64,000 bases of DNA, taken from Nocardiopsis sp. FR4. GTDB taxonomy: Bacteria > Actinomycetota > Actinomycetes > Streptosporangiales > Streptosporangiaceae. This document shows positions 1 to 8,747 of the stretch, one piece after another (within the stretch, counting starts at the first letter, position 1; each line of letters opens with the position of its first letter). Below the pieces are notes generated by a model that was not told the origin of the DNA, searched no databases, and saw nothing but the letters and a program-made list of their open reading frames with translations. Both the position numbers and the translations under genes were made by a program. The DNA is taken from NCBI RefSeq assembly GCF_009830945.1, contig NZ_VWVV01000003.1, positions 62,001 to 126,000 on the forward strand, read 5' to 3'.

Positions 1-146
1 AGTGGTTGGAGGAGCGGCCCGTCTCGCCGCGAAGCAGGTCACTCGTGTTTGGCGCGAACTCGGCAGCTCGGCGGCCGGGACGAGGGACGGCTGGCGTGCG
101 CGGCCGGCACGGATCCTGTGCCGACCACCCCCTGAACATGAGGAAA

Positions 147-187
147 CCTGGGGCCCCTCCCGCTGTTGCGATGAGAGAAGCCCCAGG
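147..187. other. Inverted repeat upstream of tRNA-Ser; rest of 1-195 shows no clear gene
   Basis: A perfect 8-bp inverted repeat (cctggggc / gccccagg) flanks a 25-base spacer next to the 3' end of the tRNA gene on the other strand. It could end transcription of the tRNA or of something to the left of the window. The spacer is long and there is no T-run, so this is weak. In bases 1-195 the open frames are short and have no convincing start or family, so I call no gene there. Confidence 0.25.
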
Positions 188-195
188 TCGGAGCG

Positions 196-284
196 CGGAG
201 GATCGGGGATTTGAACCCCGGAAGGGATTGCTCCCTAACCGCATTAGCAGTGCGGCGCCATAGACCTGACTAGGCGAATCCTCC
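196..284 (-). tRNA. tRNA-Ser (anticodon GCT)
   Basis: Read on the minus strand, the segment folds as a tRNA with a long variable arm. The acceptor stem is GGAGGAT/ATCCTCC with discriminator G. The anticodon stem is CCGCA/TGCGG with loop CTGCTAA, giving anticodon GCT for AGC/AGU serine codons. The T-arm is CGGGGTTCAAATCCCCG. The extra arm (GGGA...TCCC) is the class II feature of tRNA-Ser. CCA is not obviously encoded. Confidence 0.95.
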
Positions 285-470
285 TGGCTGGGACCAGACT
301 ACAGACACGACGGACGGTTGTGCAAAACGAATCCCGTCCCGGGGGCCGCGAGCCGTCGGACCTGGGACGGGAGGCCGATCGGACCGCCCGCGCGGCGGGG
401 GTCCACGCGGGGAGAGCGGGGTCGCCGGACCGTGTTCCCGGAGCCCTGTACCCCCGGCGGTTGGGGCGGG

Positions 471-998
471 TCAGCCGAGAGCGCGCTCGATGACGAGGTC
501 CGCGTCGCGGCGCAGCTTCTCCACGGCCCGGGACAGCGTGCTCTTGACGGTCCCGATGGTCACCCCCATCCGCGCGGCGATCTGCGCCTCGGTGAGGTCC
601 TCGTAGAAGCGCAGCACCACCGTGGTCCGCTGCCGCTCCGGGAGGCGGTCGGTGGCCCGTTCCACCACGTCGGCCAGGTCGATGCGCCAGGTGGGGTCGT
701 CCACGCGCTGTTCGGGGATCTCGTCGGTCGGGAACACGTCCAGCCGGTTGCGCCGCCACTCGGAGATCTGGGTGTTCACCATGGCCCGGCGCACGTACCC
801 GTCCCGGGCCTTGGGGTTGGCGATCCGGTCCCAGGAGAGGAAGGTCTTGACCAGGGCCGCCTGGAGCAGGTCCTCGGCGTCGGCGTGGTTGCCCGTGAGC
901 GACCGGGCCATGCGCAGCAGCGCCGGACCGCGCTCGGCGACGTAGCGGCTGAACTCGTCGTATCTGGGACTCTGGGCCGTTCCCGTCACGCCGATCAC
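471..998 (-). CDS. ECF sigma factor, SigE-family (sigma-70 regions 2 and 4)
   Basis: The 175-residue protein has a sigma region 2 (about residues 15-80, with DAEDLLQAALVKTFLSWDRI) and a region 4 helix-turn-helix (about 115-165, with LTEAQIAARMGVTIGTVKS). The short spacing and sequence match the actinobacterial SigE-type ECF subfamily (TIGR02983). It should direct RNA polymerase to a small stress or envelope regulon. I see no anti-sigma gene beside it. The start is the GTG at 998; a second in-frame GTG nine bases downstream has a slightly better GGTGAT upstream, so the start is uncertain. The divergent RlpA-like/MauE-like pair to the right is a possible target, which is inference from position only. 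Confidence 0.88.
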   Translation of the reverse strand: MIGVTGTAQSPRYDEFSRYVAERGPALLRMARSLTGNHADAEDLLQAALVKTFLSWDRIANPKARDGYVRRAMVNTQISEWRRNRLDVFPTDEIPEQRVDDPTWRIDLADVVERATDRLPERQRTTVVLRFYEDLTEAQIAARMGVTIGTVKSTLSRAVEKLRRDADLVIERALG

Positions 999-1391
999 CG
1001 ACTTTCGCGGGCGCTACGTGGGCTTTCGTCGTCATTCCTCCCTTCCCACTCTCACACAGGGAACGCAAACGACCAGGCACATCTGCCCCATGTGCCGACA
1101 AACGGCACAACCTTCCGCGGGGCGTCCGGGGAACGCGGGAGGGGCCTCCGGAGCGGCCAGTGGGGGCATTACGTGCGCTCTTGTTGGTGTTTGTCAATCT
1201 TTCGCGATTTATGTGCCCTATGCGTAGCTTTGTAACGACAGGCTGTGGTGGGTGATCCCGGGCGGCGCCGTCCGAGAAGGGCCGGTACGCACGGGATCCT
1301 TCTCTGGTTGCATGAGGTTCCGCCACAGGGGCCGTGCGCACCGGAACACGGGGCGGAGCGACGGGTCGTGGAACGAGGGGGCTCAGCCGTC
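999..1391. promoter_or_regulatory. Divergent intergenic region between sigma factor and RlpA-like gene
   Basis: This 393-base stretch separates divergent genes and has an AT-richer core at about 1175-1240, unlike its surroundings, so promoters for both directions probably lie there. On the minus strand TTACAA and CATAAA stand 16 bases apart; on the plus strand TTGTCA is followed by AT-rich sequence. Neither fit is strong enough to place a start site. I see no gene here. Confidence 0.35.
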
Positions 1392-2363
1392 ATGTCAGTG
1401 TCCAACCAGGTCCGGCCGGACCGCAGGAGGCTCACCTCCGCGATCCTCGGCCCGGAGAGCGCGCCCGCGCCCACGCCCCTGGGGAACCGCGTGGTGCGCG
1501 GCGTCGTCGTCAGCGCCACCACCCGCATGCTCTGCATGGCCGTTCCCGGCGGCGAGGAACGGTTCATGTACGACCACGACACCACTTTCTGGCGCGGCCG
1601 GGACGTCGGCCCCAACGAACTGCGGCCCGGCGACGACGCCGTGGTGCTGCGCCTCCCCGGCGGCCATCCCGTCGCCAAGGGCGTGTGGGCCCAGGCGGCC
1701 CGCGCCACCGGCGTCATCGTCAGCCGCGACGGCGACACCCTGGAGATCGACCCCGGACACGGGCGTCCCCGGGTGACCGTCGTCCTGCCCTACCGCAGTT
1801 CGGGCCGGATCAGGGTCCGCCACCCGCGACTGGAACCCGGCTACGTCTTCGACGCGGTCGGTGTCTGGCAGGAGGGCGCCGTGTGGGCGGCGCGGCCCGC
1901 CACCACCCAGCCGCCCCATCCGCTCAGCGCCGCACCGCACCGGCCGCCCACCCGCCGCTACTCCAGCACGTTCAGCGGCATCGCCACCTGGTACGACCCC
2001 GCCTGCGGACGCGCTCCCCACCTGGACGAGCGCGCCCGCGTCGACGCTGTCGCCTATCCGGCGCTCGACCCGGTCGGCCACGATCCCGGGTGCGACCGGC
2101 GCACGTCCTGCGTTCCGCTTCCGCTGCTGTCCACCGGCGCCACCCTGAGCCTGCGCAACGACTGCACGAAGGACGCCGCGGCGCTTCCGGTCCTGGACTG
2201 CGCCGCGGCCGACAGTTGGCTGTGCGACCTGTGCCCGGCCTGCGGCGGCCAGGCGGCGGGCCGCGTCGCCTCTCTCACCATGACCGGCTTCGTCGCCCTC
2301 GGCGGGCGACTGGAGGACGGTTGCTTCAACGCGACCGTTACCGTCCACGACGGGGAGGAATGA
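1392..2363 (+). CDS. Cys-rich protein with C-terminal RlpA/expansin-like (double-psi beta-barrel) region
   Basis: The 323-residue protein has no signal peptide that I can see. An N-terminal half rich in beta-type sequence is followed from about residue 195 by GIATWYDPACGR, then a spaced VAYPALD, a Cys pair and LRNDC. This order resembles the double-psi beta-barrel of RlpA/expansin-like proteins. About ten cysteines crowd the last 130 residues, including LCDLCPACGG, so disulfides or metal binding are likely. The ATG at 1392 was preferred over an upstream GTG because coding bias starts there. Its stop overlaps the start of the MauE-like gene (ATGA), so the two are translationally coupled. Function is not established; a cell-wall or redox role is inference. 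Confidence 0.65.
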   Translation: MSVSNQVRPDRRRLTSAILGPESAPAPTPLGNRVVRGVVVSATTRMLCMAVPGGEERFMYDHDTTFWRGRDVGPNELRPGDDAVVLRLPGGHPVAKGVWAQAARATGVIVSRDGDTLEIDPGHGRPRVTVVLPYRSSGRIRVRHPRLEPGYVFDAVGVWQEGAVWAARPATTQPPHPLSAAPHRPPTRRYSSTFSGIATWYDPACGRAPHLDERARVDAVAYPALDPVGHDPGCDRRTSCVPLPLLSTGATLSLRNDCTKDAAALPVLDCAAADSWLCDLCPACGGQAAGRVASLTMTGFVALGGRLEDGCFNATVTVHDGEE

Positions 2364-3427
2364 GTATGCTCCCGGAGATCGTCGCAGTGGCCCGCGAGGT
2401 CCAGCTACCGCTGTTGGCGGTGCTGCTCCTGCTCGGTGCCGCGGCCAAGATGACCAGGCGGGCGGCCGGTACGGGCGGTCTCGCCGTCCTGGTGCCGCAA
2501 CGCCTGCGCCGCCCTTCCACGGTGGCCACGGGCCTGCTGGAGGCCGCCCTGGCGGTCGGACTGCTGGGGCTGACCGGCCTGCCCGGCGAGGCTGCCCGGG
2601 CGCTCACCGCCGCGGTGTTCGCCGTCTCGGTCGTGGTCCTGGTGCTGGTGCGCAGGCGCGACCCGGAGGCGGGCTGCGGCTGCTTCGGCGGTCTGAGCCG
2701 CGCGCCGGTCGGCTGGCGCGCGCTGACCCGGGCCGGGCTGTTCTCGGCCGCCGCCCTGGCCGCGCTCGGCGTGGAGCCCGCGGGGTGGCAGGTGGTCCTG
2801 TCGGCCACGCCGACGCACGGCTGGGTGGCGGCGGGCGAACTGCTGCTCCTGGCGGTGCTCAGCCCCGAACTGCGGGAGGCGTCGGCGCGCGCCCTGCACA
2901 GGGAGCCGTGCGAGCTGCGCGAGGTCTCCCTGCGCCGCACGAAGCGGATCCTGCGCCGCAGCGAGGTGTGGCGCACCAACACGCCCGTGATGACCAAGGA
3001 CGAACCCGGGGACGTGTGGCGCCAGGGCTGCTGGCGGCTGCTGCGCTACGACGGGGAGCGGCACGGCCGCCGCGTGGACGTGGTGTACGCGGTCCGGATC
3101 GGCGGCAGGCGCCGCACGGCCGTGCGCGCGGTCCTGGTCGACCGCGCCAGCGGAGCGGTGGTCGCCTCCTTCGGCTCCGTCGCCCAGAGCCGGCTGCCCG
3201 CCGCGCCGCGCAGGCTGCCCCACCCGCGCGAGGCGGCCAGGAGCCACGAGGAGGGCTACGACGCGGTCAGGGCCGCCCAGACCCTGCGGGCCGCGCGGGA
3301 GCATCCCATGGTGAGCGCTCTGGAGGGGTCCGGCCGGGACCGGGACGTTCCGGACGGCCATGGCCCGAACGAGCGCGGGCCGGACGGCCGTGAGCCGGAC
3401 GGGCGCCAACCGACGCCGACCGGTTGA
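2360..3427 (+). CDS. MauE/DoxX-like redox-associated membrane protein with C-terminal soluble domain
   Basis: The 355-residue protein starts at an ATG overlapping the previous stop, behind GGAGGAA. Four hydrophobic segments lie in residues about 12-155, and the motif GCGCFGG sits between the third and fourth, as in MauE-type methylamine-utilisation and DoxX-like proteins that handle disulfides. From about residue 175 a basic soluble region follows, and the tail is a degenerate repeat of GPN/GRDGREPDG type. Coupling to the Cys-rich gene suggests that this protein helps its disulfide formation or reduction (inference). No thioredoxin-like partner lies nearby. Confidence 0.7.
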   Translation: MSMLPEIVAVAREVQLPLLAVLLLLGAAAKMTRRAAGTGGLAVLVPQRLRRPSTVATGLLEAALAVGLLGLTGLPGEAARALTAAVFAVSVVVLVLVRRRDPEAGCGCFGGLSRAPVGWRALTRAGLFSAAALAALGVEPAGWQVVLSATPTHGWVAAGELLLLAVLSPELREASARALHREPCELREVSLRRTKRILRRSEVWRTNTPVMTKDEPGDVWRQGCWRLLRYDGERHGRRVDVVYAVRIGGRRRTAVRAVLVDRASGAVVASFGSVAQSRLPAAPRRLPHPREAARSHEEGYDAVRAAQTLRAAREHPMVSALEGSGRDRDVPDGHGPNERGPDGREPDGRQPTPTG

Positions 3428-3526
3428 GCCGACCCGTCCCCGCTGGCTCGGTCCCGCTCTCCGGGACCGGGCCGGTGGCGTGTCCGGAGCGGGAGGTCCT
3501 CACCGCCGCCACCTGGACGGGGCCGC

Positions 3527-3754
3527 TCAGTCCCGGTTCTGGCCGCGGTCCGCCTCGTCCCCGCCCGGTTCGGGGCCTTCCGGGCGTCGGCGCCCGCGCA
3601 GGAACTCCTCCGCCACCTCGAACACGCCGACGGCGATCAACAGCAGACCCAGCGGGCCGCCCTGGAACCAGTGGAACCGCGCGTCCCAGAGGAACAGGGA
3701 GAGCGCCGCACCCAGCAGGATCAGCACCACGCCCAGAAGAACCTTGAAACGCAC
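3527..3754 (-). CDS. Small two-helix membrane protein, unknown function
   Basis: This is a 75-residue protein. Two hydrophobic segments (about residues 4-22, VLLGVVLILLGAALSLFLW, and about 31-48) are joined by a short loop with WFQGG, and the C-terminal tail is charged and polar. I chose the GTG at 3754 because GGAGGG precedes it by a few bases and the hydrophobic segment begins immediately after; a longer version from 3817 would add an unconvincing leader. No family recognised. Confidence 0.55.
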   Translation of the reverse strand: MRFKVLLGVVLILLGAALSLFLWDARFHWFQGGPLGLLLIAVGVFEVAEEFLRGRRRPEGPEPGGDEADRGQNRD

Positions 3755-3856
3755 GAGCCCTCCAGATCGGTCGCCCTCGCGGCGGTGTTCGGGTGATACG
3801 CCACACCAGGCTCCCACAGGCCGCGGCCGGGCTCCACGACGGCTCCGGCCCCCGCG

Positions 3857-4624
3857 TCAGCCCAGCATCTGCCGCTGCCGTTCCACGGCGGCCTCGCTGA
3901 ACTCCACGAGCATCTCCTCGTACTCCTCCGCCTCCCCGCCGCCGAGGATGGTCGTGGTGCCGACGACGCCGCCGTTGCGGTACATGAGGCTGACGATGCG
4001 GTTCTCCGTTCCGGCGGAGTGCACGACGATGGTGAAGGCCCGGGACTCGTCAGCGATCCGCGGCACGTCCTCCAGGTCGGCCATCCCGTAGGTGGAGGAG
4101 GTGCCGTCCTCGTAGGTGGCGGTGTACTCGTCGCAGTCCTCCGGCGCCTTCGCGGCCAGGGCCTCCGCTGCCGTGTCCTCGTCCGTGCGCACCAGCATGT
4201 GCGTCACCGCGCCCTCGGGCCACTCGTAGGCGGCCACGGAGGCGGGTGCCTTCCGCACGCCCTCCAGGGTGCCCCACCGGTTCGCGGCGGCCAGGCACTC
4301 GGGCTTGTCGGCCTCGGCTGTGGCCAGCACCTCCTCGCTGTACTTGACTGTGACAAGCTCGGAGTAGGTGCCGCTCTCGCTGCTCTCGGGCAGCAGCGTG
4401 ACGTTGCGGACGTGCAGGGGCTGGGCCTGGTGCAGCTCGCTGGCGGCCTCGGCGTTGGGGTCGGCGGGCTCCGCCGCCCCGCCCCCGCACGCGTTGAGCA
4501 GGAGCGCCGCGGGCAGGGCCATGGGAAGGGCCAATGACCGGACGAATCCCTGCCTGCTTCTGGCGGATGCGCCCTGACCTGCAACGATTCGTGCCGAATT
4601 GGCGGGACGGGGGCGCAAGCACAT
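3857..4624 (-). CDS. Secreted lipoprotein, unknown function
   Basis: The 255-residue protein has a long basic N-region, a hydrophobic stretch and a lipobox LNAC at about residues 42-45, so it should be lipidated and held on the outer face of the membrane. The mature part is acidic and begins with a GGGAAEPADPNAEA linker. Its alternating strand pattern and paired Cys (PECLAA, EDCDEY) resemble the soluble-domain lipoproteins common in actinomycetes, but I do not recognise a family. AGGAGA lies seven bases before the ATG, which fixes the start. It diverges from the hisC-like gene across 108 bases. Confidence 0.75.
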   Translation of the reverse strand: MCLRPRPANSARIVAGQGASARSRQGFVRSLALPMALPAALLLNACGGGAAEPADPNAEAASELHQAQPLHVRNVTLLPESSESGTYSELVTVKYSEEVLATAEADKPECLAAANRWGTLEGVRKAPASVAAYEWPEGAVTHMLVRTDEDTAAEALAAKAPEDCDEYTATYEDGTSSTYGMADLEDVPRIADESRAFTIVVHSAGTENRIVSLMYRNGGVVGTTTILGGGEAEEYEEMLVEFSEAAVERQRQMLG

Positions 4625-4644
4625 GGTGATATCTCCTCGTTTGT

Positions 4645-4688
4645 GCGATATTTCCGCTGGGAGCGGTGACCGACCCGGACGCGATATT
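4645..4688. promoter_or_regulatory. Direct repeats GCGATATT in the lipoprotein/hisC divergent region
   Basis: GCGATATT occurs at 4645-4652 and again at 4681-4688, a 36-base separation, in the AT-richer gap between the divergent lipoprotein and aminotransferase genes. A related GATATC lies at 4628. Such spacing could be an operator for a shared regulator; nothing else supports this. Confidence 0.25.
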
Positions 4689-4732
4689 GCTGAGCGTGTC
4701 GCGGGGTTAGCACAAAGTATTGAGGAAGGACA

Positions 4733-5815
4733 ATGGTGTCGGAGTCGAAATCGCCATATCTGCGGTCGGTGCTGGAGAGCATCCCGGAGTACAAGCCCGG
4801 CCTGAAGGTGGTCGGACCCGGCGGGCGGTCGATCAAACTGTCCTCCAACGAGAGCCCCTACGGGCCGCTCCCGTCGGTGCGCGAGGCCATCGCCCGGGCC
4901 GCGACCGAGCTGAACCGGTACCCGGACCCCGGGGCCGTCGAACTCACCGCCGCCCTCGCCCGGCGCCTGGAGGTCCCCGAGGAGCACGTGGCCCTCGGTG
5001 CCGGTTCCGTGGGCCTCCTGCAACAGCTCCTCGAAGCGGTCGGCGAGCCGGGTGTCGAGATCGTCTACGCGTGGCGCTCCTTCGAGGCCTACCCGCTCCT
5101 CGTGGAGCTGACGGGGGCCGCCTCCGTCCGGGTACCGCTGAAGGACGAGACGCACGACCTCGACGCGATGGCGGACGCCATCACCGAGAACACCCGCATG
5201 GTGCTCGTGTGCAACCCCAACAACCCCACCGGCACCACGGTGCGCGAGCAGGAGCTCACCGCGTTCCTGGACCGGGTCCCGGAGAGCGTCCTGGTGATCC
5301 TGGACGAGGCCTACCGCGAGTACGTGCGCGACCCGCGGGTGCCCGACGGCCTCTCGCTGTACCGCGACCGGCCCAACGTCGCGGTGCTGCGCACCTTCTC
5401 CAAGGCCTACGGCCTGGCCTCCGTGCGCCTGGGCTTCCTCGTGGGGCATCCGCACGTGTCCGGTGCCGTCCGCAAGACCCTCGTGCCGTTCGCGGTCAAC
5501 CACCTCGCCCAGGCCGCCGGGATCGCCTCCCTGGCCGCCGAGGACGAGCTGCTGGAGCGCGTGGCGGCCACGGTGAAGGAGCGCGACCGGGTCCGCGACG
5601 CACTGCTCGCCTCGGGGTGGACGGTTCCGCCCACCGAGGCCAACTTCGTCTGGCTGCGCGTGGACGAGGACACGAACGACTTCGCCGCCGAGTGCGCGAA
5701 GGAGGGCGTCGCGGTGCGCCCGTTCCCCGGCGAGGGAGCCCGGGTGAGCCTGGGCACCCCCGAGGAGAACGACGTGTTCCTGTCCGTGGCGACCGCCTAC
5801 GGCAAGCGGCGCTGA
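4733..5815 (+). CDS. hisC: Histidinol-phosphate/aromatic aminotransferase (HisC family, class I/II PLP)
   Basis: The 360-residue PLP-dependent aminotransferase matches the usual HisC length. The motifs are [10 protein letters not shown] near the start, CNPNNPTGT for substrate/PLP phosphate, DEAYREY, and [13 protein letters not shown] with the PLP lysine at about residue 224. It should transaminate histidinol phosphate with glutamate, or aromatic 2-oxo acids as in the actinobacterial HisC2/Pat subgroup. It stands alone without other his genes, which favours the aromatic aminotransferase role (inference). AGGAAGG precedes the ATG. A long perfect hairpin follows the stop. Confidence 0.88.
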   Translation: MVSESKSPYLRSVLESIPEYKPGLKVVGPGGRSIKLSSNESPYGPLPSVREAIARAATELNRYPDPGAVELTAALARRLEVPEEHVALGAGSVGLLQQLLEAVGEPGVEIVYAWRSFEAYPLLVELTGAASVRVPLKDETHDLDAMADAITENTRMVLVCNPNNPTGTTVREQELTAFLDRVPESVLVILDEAYREYVRDPRVPDGLSLYRDRPNVAVLRTFSKAYGLASVRLGFLVGHPHVSGAVRKTLVPFAVNHLAQAAGIASLAAEDELLERVAATVKERDRVRDALLASGWTVPPTEANFVWLRVDEDTNDFAAECAKEGVAVRPFPGEGARVSLGTPEENDVFLSVATAYGKRR

Positions 5816-5821
5816 CGTCCC

Positions 5822-5869
5822 CCGTCCGCGGGCCCGGTCCGGAACCACCCGGACCGGGCCCGCGGACGG
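5822..5869 (+). terminator. Very strong hairpin after hisC
   Basis: A perfect 21-bp inverted repeat (5822-5842 with 5849-5869) encloses a 6-base loop, aaccac. It starts seven bases after the hisC stop. The T-run is absent on the plus strand, as is common in high-GC actinomycetes. It may serve the convergent regulator gene too, whose stop is at 5930. Confidence 0.75.
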
Positions 5870-5929
5870 TGTCTCACCAGCCGGCGGCGGCCACGACCCG
5901 GGCGGCGACCCGCCCGGCCCGCCGTGCGG

Positions 5930-7249
5930 CTACTTGCCGGCGGCGTCCTTGTCCAGTTTCTCCACGATCAGCCGGTACAGCTGGCGGGGGCGGCCCGGCT
6001 GGAGGGTGCGGTTGGGCGGCAGCGGCCACGCCAGCCCCTCCTCCACCAGGGTGCGCAGCAGCCGCCGCGCGGTCCGGGAGGTCACCCCGAGCATCCGCCC
6101 GGCGTTCTCCGCGTCGACCACCAGCGGACCGTCCTCCTCGGCGATCTTCTCCGAGAGCCGGACCAGGGTCTCGCGGCCCTTGGTCCGCAGCGGCTCCGAG
6201 GACTGCCGTGCCGGGGCGCGCTGGGCGGGGACCAGGGAGCGCCCCTCGCGGTCCACCGCGAAGCTCTGACGGGAGGCCTGGGCGCGGTTCAGGGCCGCCC
6301 GGGCGTGCGCCTCGGCGTCCTGCGTGGTGCGCCCCATGCCGATCCCGACCTCGATCGCGATGCCGAGCTCGGCCTTGATCCGCTCCACGAAGGGCGGCTG
6401 CCGGAAACCCTCGGTGGCGGTCACGAGCGAGCCGCGGGTCGCGGTGATCATGAAGGAGTGGTCGTCCAGCCGGTGCGCCGTGGCGTTGATCCGGTGCGCC
6501 TCCTGGAGGAGCAGCCGGTGCAGCGACAGGCGCAGCTCCTCGCGCCAGTAGCGGGGGGTGGAGCGGCGGGTGGAGTCGCGCAGGGTGGGCACGTCCACCA
6601 CCACGACGCCCAGCTGCGCCTCCTCCAGGCGGTGGTGGGCCCCCAGCAGGCCCGCGGTCTGCAGGGCGCTGCGCACACCGGCGTTGGTCGGCCGCAGCCG
6701 CACCACCGGCACCCCGATGGCCTCCAGGCGCTCGGCGACCCCCCGCACGCAGGTGATCGCCATCTTGGTGGCCTTGCGCCGCCACAGGCCCTCGTGGAAG
6801 GAGGTCAACTGCGCGGTGTTGGTCAGCTCCTCGTGCACGTGGATACCGTCCACGGGCAGGTCCACCTCGGAGTAGGCCTCCACGACGTCGGCGCGGCTGA
6901 GCACGTCCAGACTGGCTCTGGTCGGGTCGTAGCGCTCGTCCAGGGTCGCCCGGAGCAGGGCCTCGTGCAGGCTCGCCCCCCCGAGGGGCACGAAGGTGGC
7001 GGGCATGGTCAGCACCCCGGCCTTGCGTGCGAACTCGTAGGGGACAGGGCTGGCGAACAGATAGGCGTCGATCGCCGAACCCAGCCTGACGACCTTGTCC
7101 GTCGCCTCTTGCTCATCTCGGTACGCGGCGGCGATGAGTCTGGCGTTGAGGGGCCCAGTGGACCCCGGACCCATGAGCATGACCCGTTCGACCACCTCAT
7201 GGGGCCCTATGACGCCGATCGTCAAATCGCCAGTACGCTGGGCACTCAC
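5930..7249 (-). CDS. Predicted transcriptional regulator: sensor-like N-domain, GGDEF-like domain, C-terminal winged helix
   Basis: The 439-residue protein opens with a Rossmann-like region (TIGVIGPHEVVERVMLMG) that resembles ligand-sensing domains. Its middle (about residues 215-335) follows the pattern of degenerate GGDEF-like domains, with IGMGRTTQDAEAHARAAL and no GGDEF motif. It ends in a winged helix (about 370-435, GRMLGVTSRTARRLLRTL). It is therefore likely a one-component regulator rather than a cyclase. The start is a GTG at 7249 with a weak ribosome site. It lies immediately downstream of the murA paralogue on the same strand. I do not know its target or ligand. Confidence 0.65.
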   Translation of the reverse strand: MSAQRTGDLTIGVIGPHEVVERVMLMGPGSTGPLNARLIAAAYRDEQEATDKVVRLGSAIDAYLFASPVPYEFARKAGVLTMPATFVPLGGASLHEALLRATLDERYDPTRASLDVLSRADVVEAYSEVDLPVDGIHVHEELTNTAQLTSFHEGLWRRKATKMAITCVRGVAERLEAIGVPVVRLRPTNAGVRSALQTAGLLGAHHRLEEAQLGVVVVDVPTLRDSTRRSTPRYWREELRLSLHRLLLQEAHRINATAHRLDDHSFMITATRGSLVTATEGFRQPPFVERIKAELGIAIEVGIGMGRTTQDAEAHARAALNRAQASRQSFAVDREGRSLVPAQRAPARQSSEPLRTKGRETLVRLSEKIAEEDGPLVVDAENAGRMLGVTSRTARRLLRTLVEEGLAWPLPPNRTLQPGRPRQLYRLIVEKLDKDAAGK

Positions 7250-7393
7250 CTCGGGTTGCTCCCCGCTACCATTCCACGCTCTTCACTATGTGCGCCCACT
7301 GGTTTCCCGACCCGATCTCTGTCACGGCATGATTGCCGAGATCGTACCCATTGTGCGGGGCCAAAGAAGATCGTTTTCCATATCAACGCCGAA

Positions 7394-7425
7394 AGCCCGG
7401 GTGGGAGCGCGCCCCCACCCCGGCT
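7394..7425 (-). terminator. Hairpin downstream of murA paralogue
   Basis: Twelve-base arms (7394-7405 and 7414-7425, one mismatch) surround an 8-base loop, 21 bases past the murA stop. Read on the minus strand a TTTC tail follows. It would separate murA from the regulator gene downstream. Confidence 0.6.
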
Positions 7426-7445
7426 TGACCTGCGCCTTCGGCCCC

Positions 7446-8747
7446 CTACGAGACGGTGACGCGCTCCACGTCGCCGCCTAGCGCAGCGAGCCGGGTCGCG
7501 AACTGAGCGTGACCGCGATCCACCAGATAACCAGGCGCCACGATTGTCTCACCTTCGGCGACCAGTCCGGCGAGCACCAGGGCGGCGCCGGTACGCAGGT
7601 CGTGGGCGATGACCTCGGCGCCGCGCAGGTCGGTGGAGCCGTGCACGATGGCCCGGGTGCCCTCCACCTCGATCTTGGCGCCCATCTTGGTGAGCTCGTC
7701 GGCCAGGGCGAACCGGCCGTCGTAGATGGCCTCGTGGATGTAGCTCTCACCCTCGGCCAGGGTGGCCAGGGCCATCAGCGGAGACTGGAGGTCGGTGGCG
7801 AAGCCCGGGAAGGGAGAGGTGACGGCGTTGATGGGCCGCAGCGGAACGGAGGGGTCCCGCTGGACGTGCAGGACCGCGCCCTCCTGGGAGAAGGCCACGC
7901 CCATCTGCTCCAGTTTCCAGCGGGCCACGCCCAGGTGGTCCAGCTGGGCGCCCACGAGGCTCACCTCGCCGCCGGTGGCGGCGACGGCCATCGCGAACAC
8001 GCCCGCGTCGATGCGGTCGGACATGATGGTGTGCTCGACGGCGGTGAGCTCCTTGACGCCCTCCACGGTGATCAGGCCGGTGCCGCCACCGCTGATCTTG
8101 GCGCCCATGGCGCTCAGGAACTCGATGACGTCGAGGACCTCGGGCTCCAGGGCCGCGTGCTCGATCACGGTGGTGCCGGGGGCGAGCACGGCGGCCATGA
8201 TGAGGTTCTCGGTGCCCGTGTGGGACGGGGTGTCCAGGTAGAGGCGGCCGCCGCGCAGGTTGCTGGCCTCGACGTTGATGTGGTTGCGCTCGGAGTCCTC
8301 GGTGACCTCGGCGCCCAGGCGCGCGAAGCCCCGGTAGTGGAAGTCCAGGTTGCGGCTGCCCAGGTTGCAGCCGCCGACACCCTCGATGCGGGCGCGGCCG
8401 GTGCGGTGCATCAGCGCGGGAACGAAGAGCACGGAGCCGCGGAAGCGGGCCGCGATCTCGGCGGGCAGGACGGCGCGCTCGGGGTCGTTGAGACGGGAGG
8501 CGTCGATGACGACGGTCCGCTCGGCCTCGTGGAACTCGACCTTGGCGCCCACGTGTTCGGCGAGCTCAAGAGCTCGGTAGACGTCCTCGATGACCGGAAC
8601 GTTCCGTAGCACCGTACGGCCCCTGGCCGCGAGGAGGGCGGCGCCGATCATCGGCAGGACGGCGTTCTTCGCGCCTTGGATGAACGCCGTTCCACTGAGG
8701 GGGCGTCCGCCGCGGACGCGGTAACGAACCTCCTGGCCCATGCTCAT
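7446..8747 (-). CDS. murA: UDP-N-acetylglucosamine 1-carboxyvinyltransferase paralogue
   Basis: The 433-residue protein has the two-domain EPSP-synthase/MurA fold: FIQGAKNAVLPMIGAALLA at the start, the catalytic loop GVGGCNLGSRNLDFH with the Cys attacked by fosfomycin, and SPFPGFATDLQSPLMALA. It should transfer enolpyruvate from PEP to UDP-GlcNAc, the first committed step of peptidoglycan synthesis. It lies with purine genes rather than a cell-wall cluster, so it may be the second MurA seen in many actinomycetes. ATGs at 8747 and 8741 both follow AAAGGAG; spacing slightly favours the second. Confidence 0.88.
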   Translation of the reverse strand: MSMGQEVRYRVRGGRPLSGTAFIQGAKNAVLPMIGAALLAARGRTVLRNVPVIEDVYRALELAEHVGAKVEFHEAERTVVIDASRLNDPERAVLPAEIAARFRGSVLFVPALMHRTGRARIEGVGGCNLGSRNLDFHYRGFARLGAEVTEDSERNHINVEASNLRGGRLYLDTPSHTGTENLIMAAVLAPGTTVIEHAALEPEVLDVIEFLSAMGAKISGGGTGLITVEGVKELTAVEHTIMSDRIDAGVFAMAVAATGGEVSLVGAQLDHLGVARWKLEQMGVAFSQEGAVLHVQRDPSVPLRPINAVTSPFPGFATDLQSPLMALATLAEGESYIHEAIYDGRFALADELTKMGAKIEVEGTRAIVHGSTDLRGAEVIAHDLRTGAALVLAGLVAEGETIVAPGYLVDRGHAQFATRLAALGGDVERVTVS

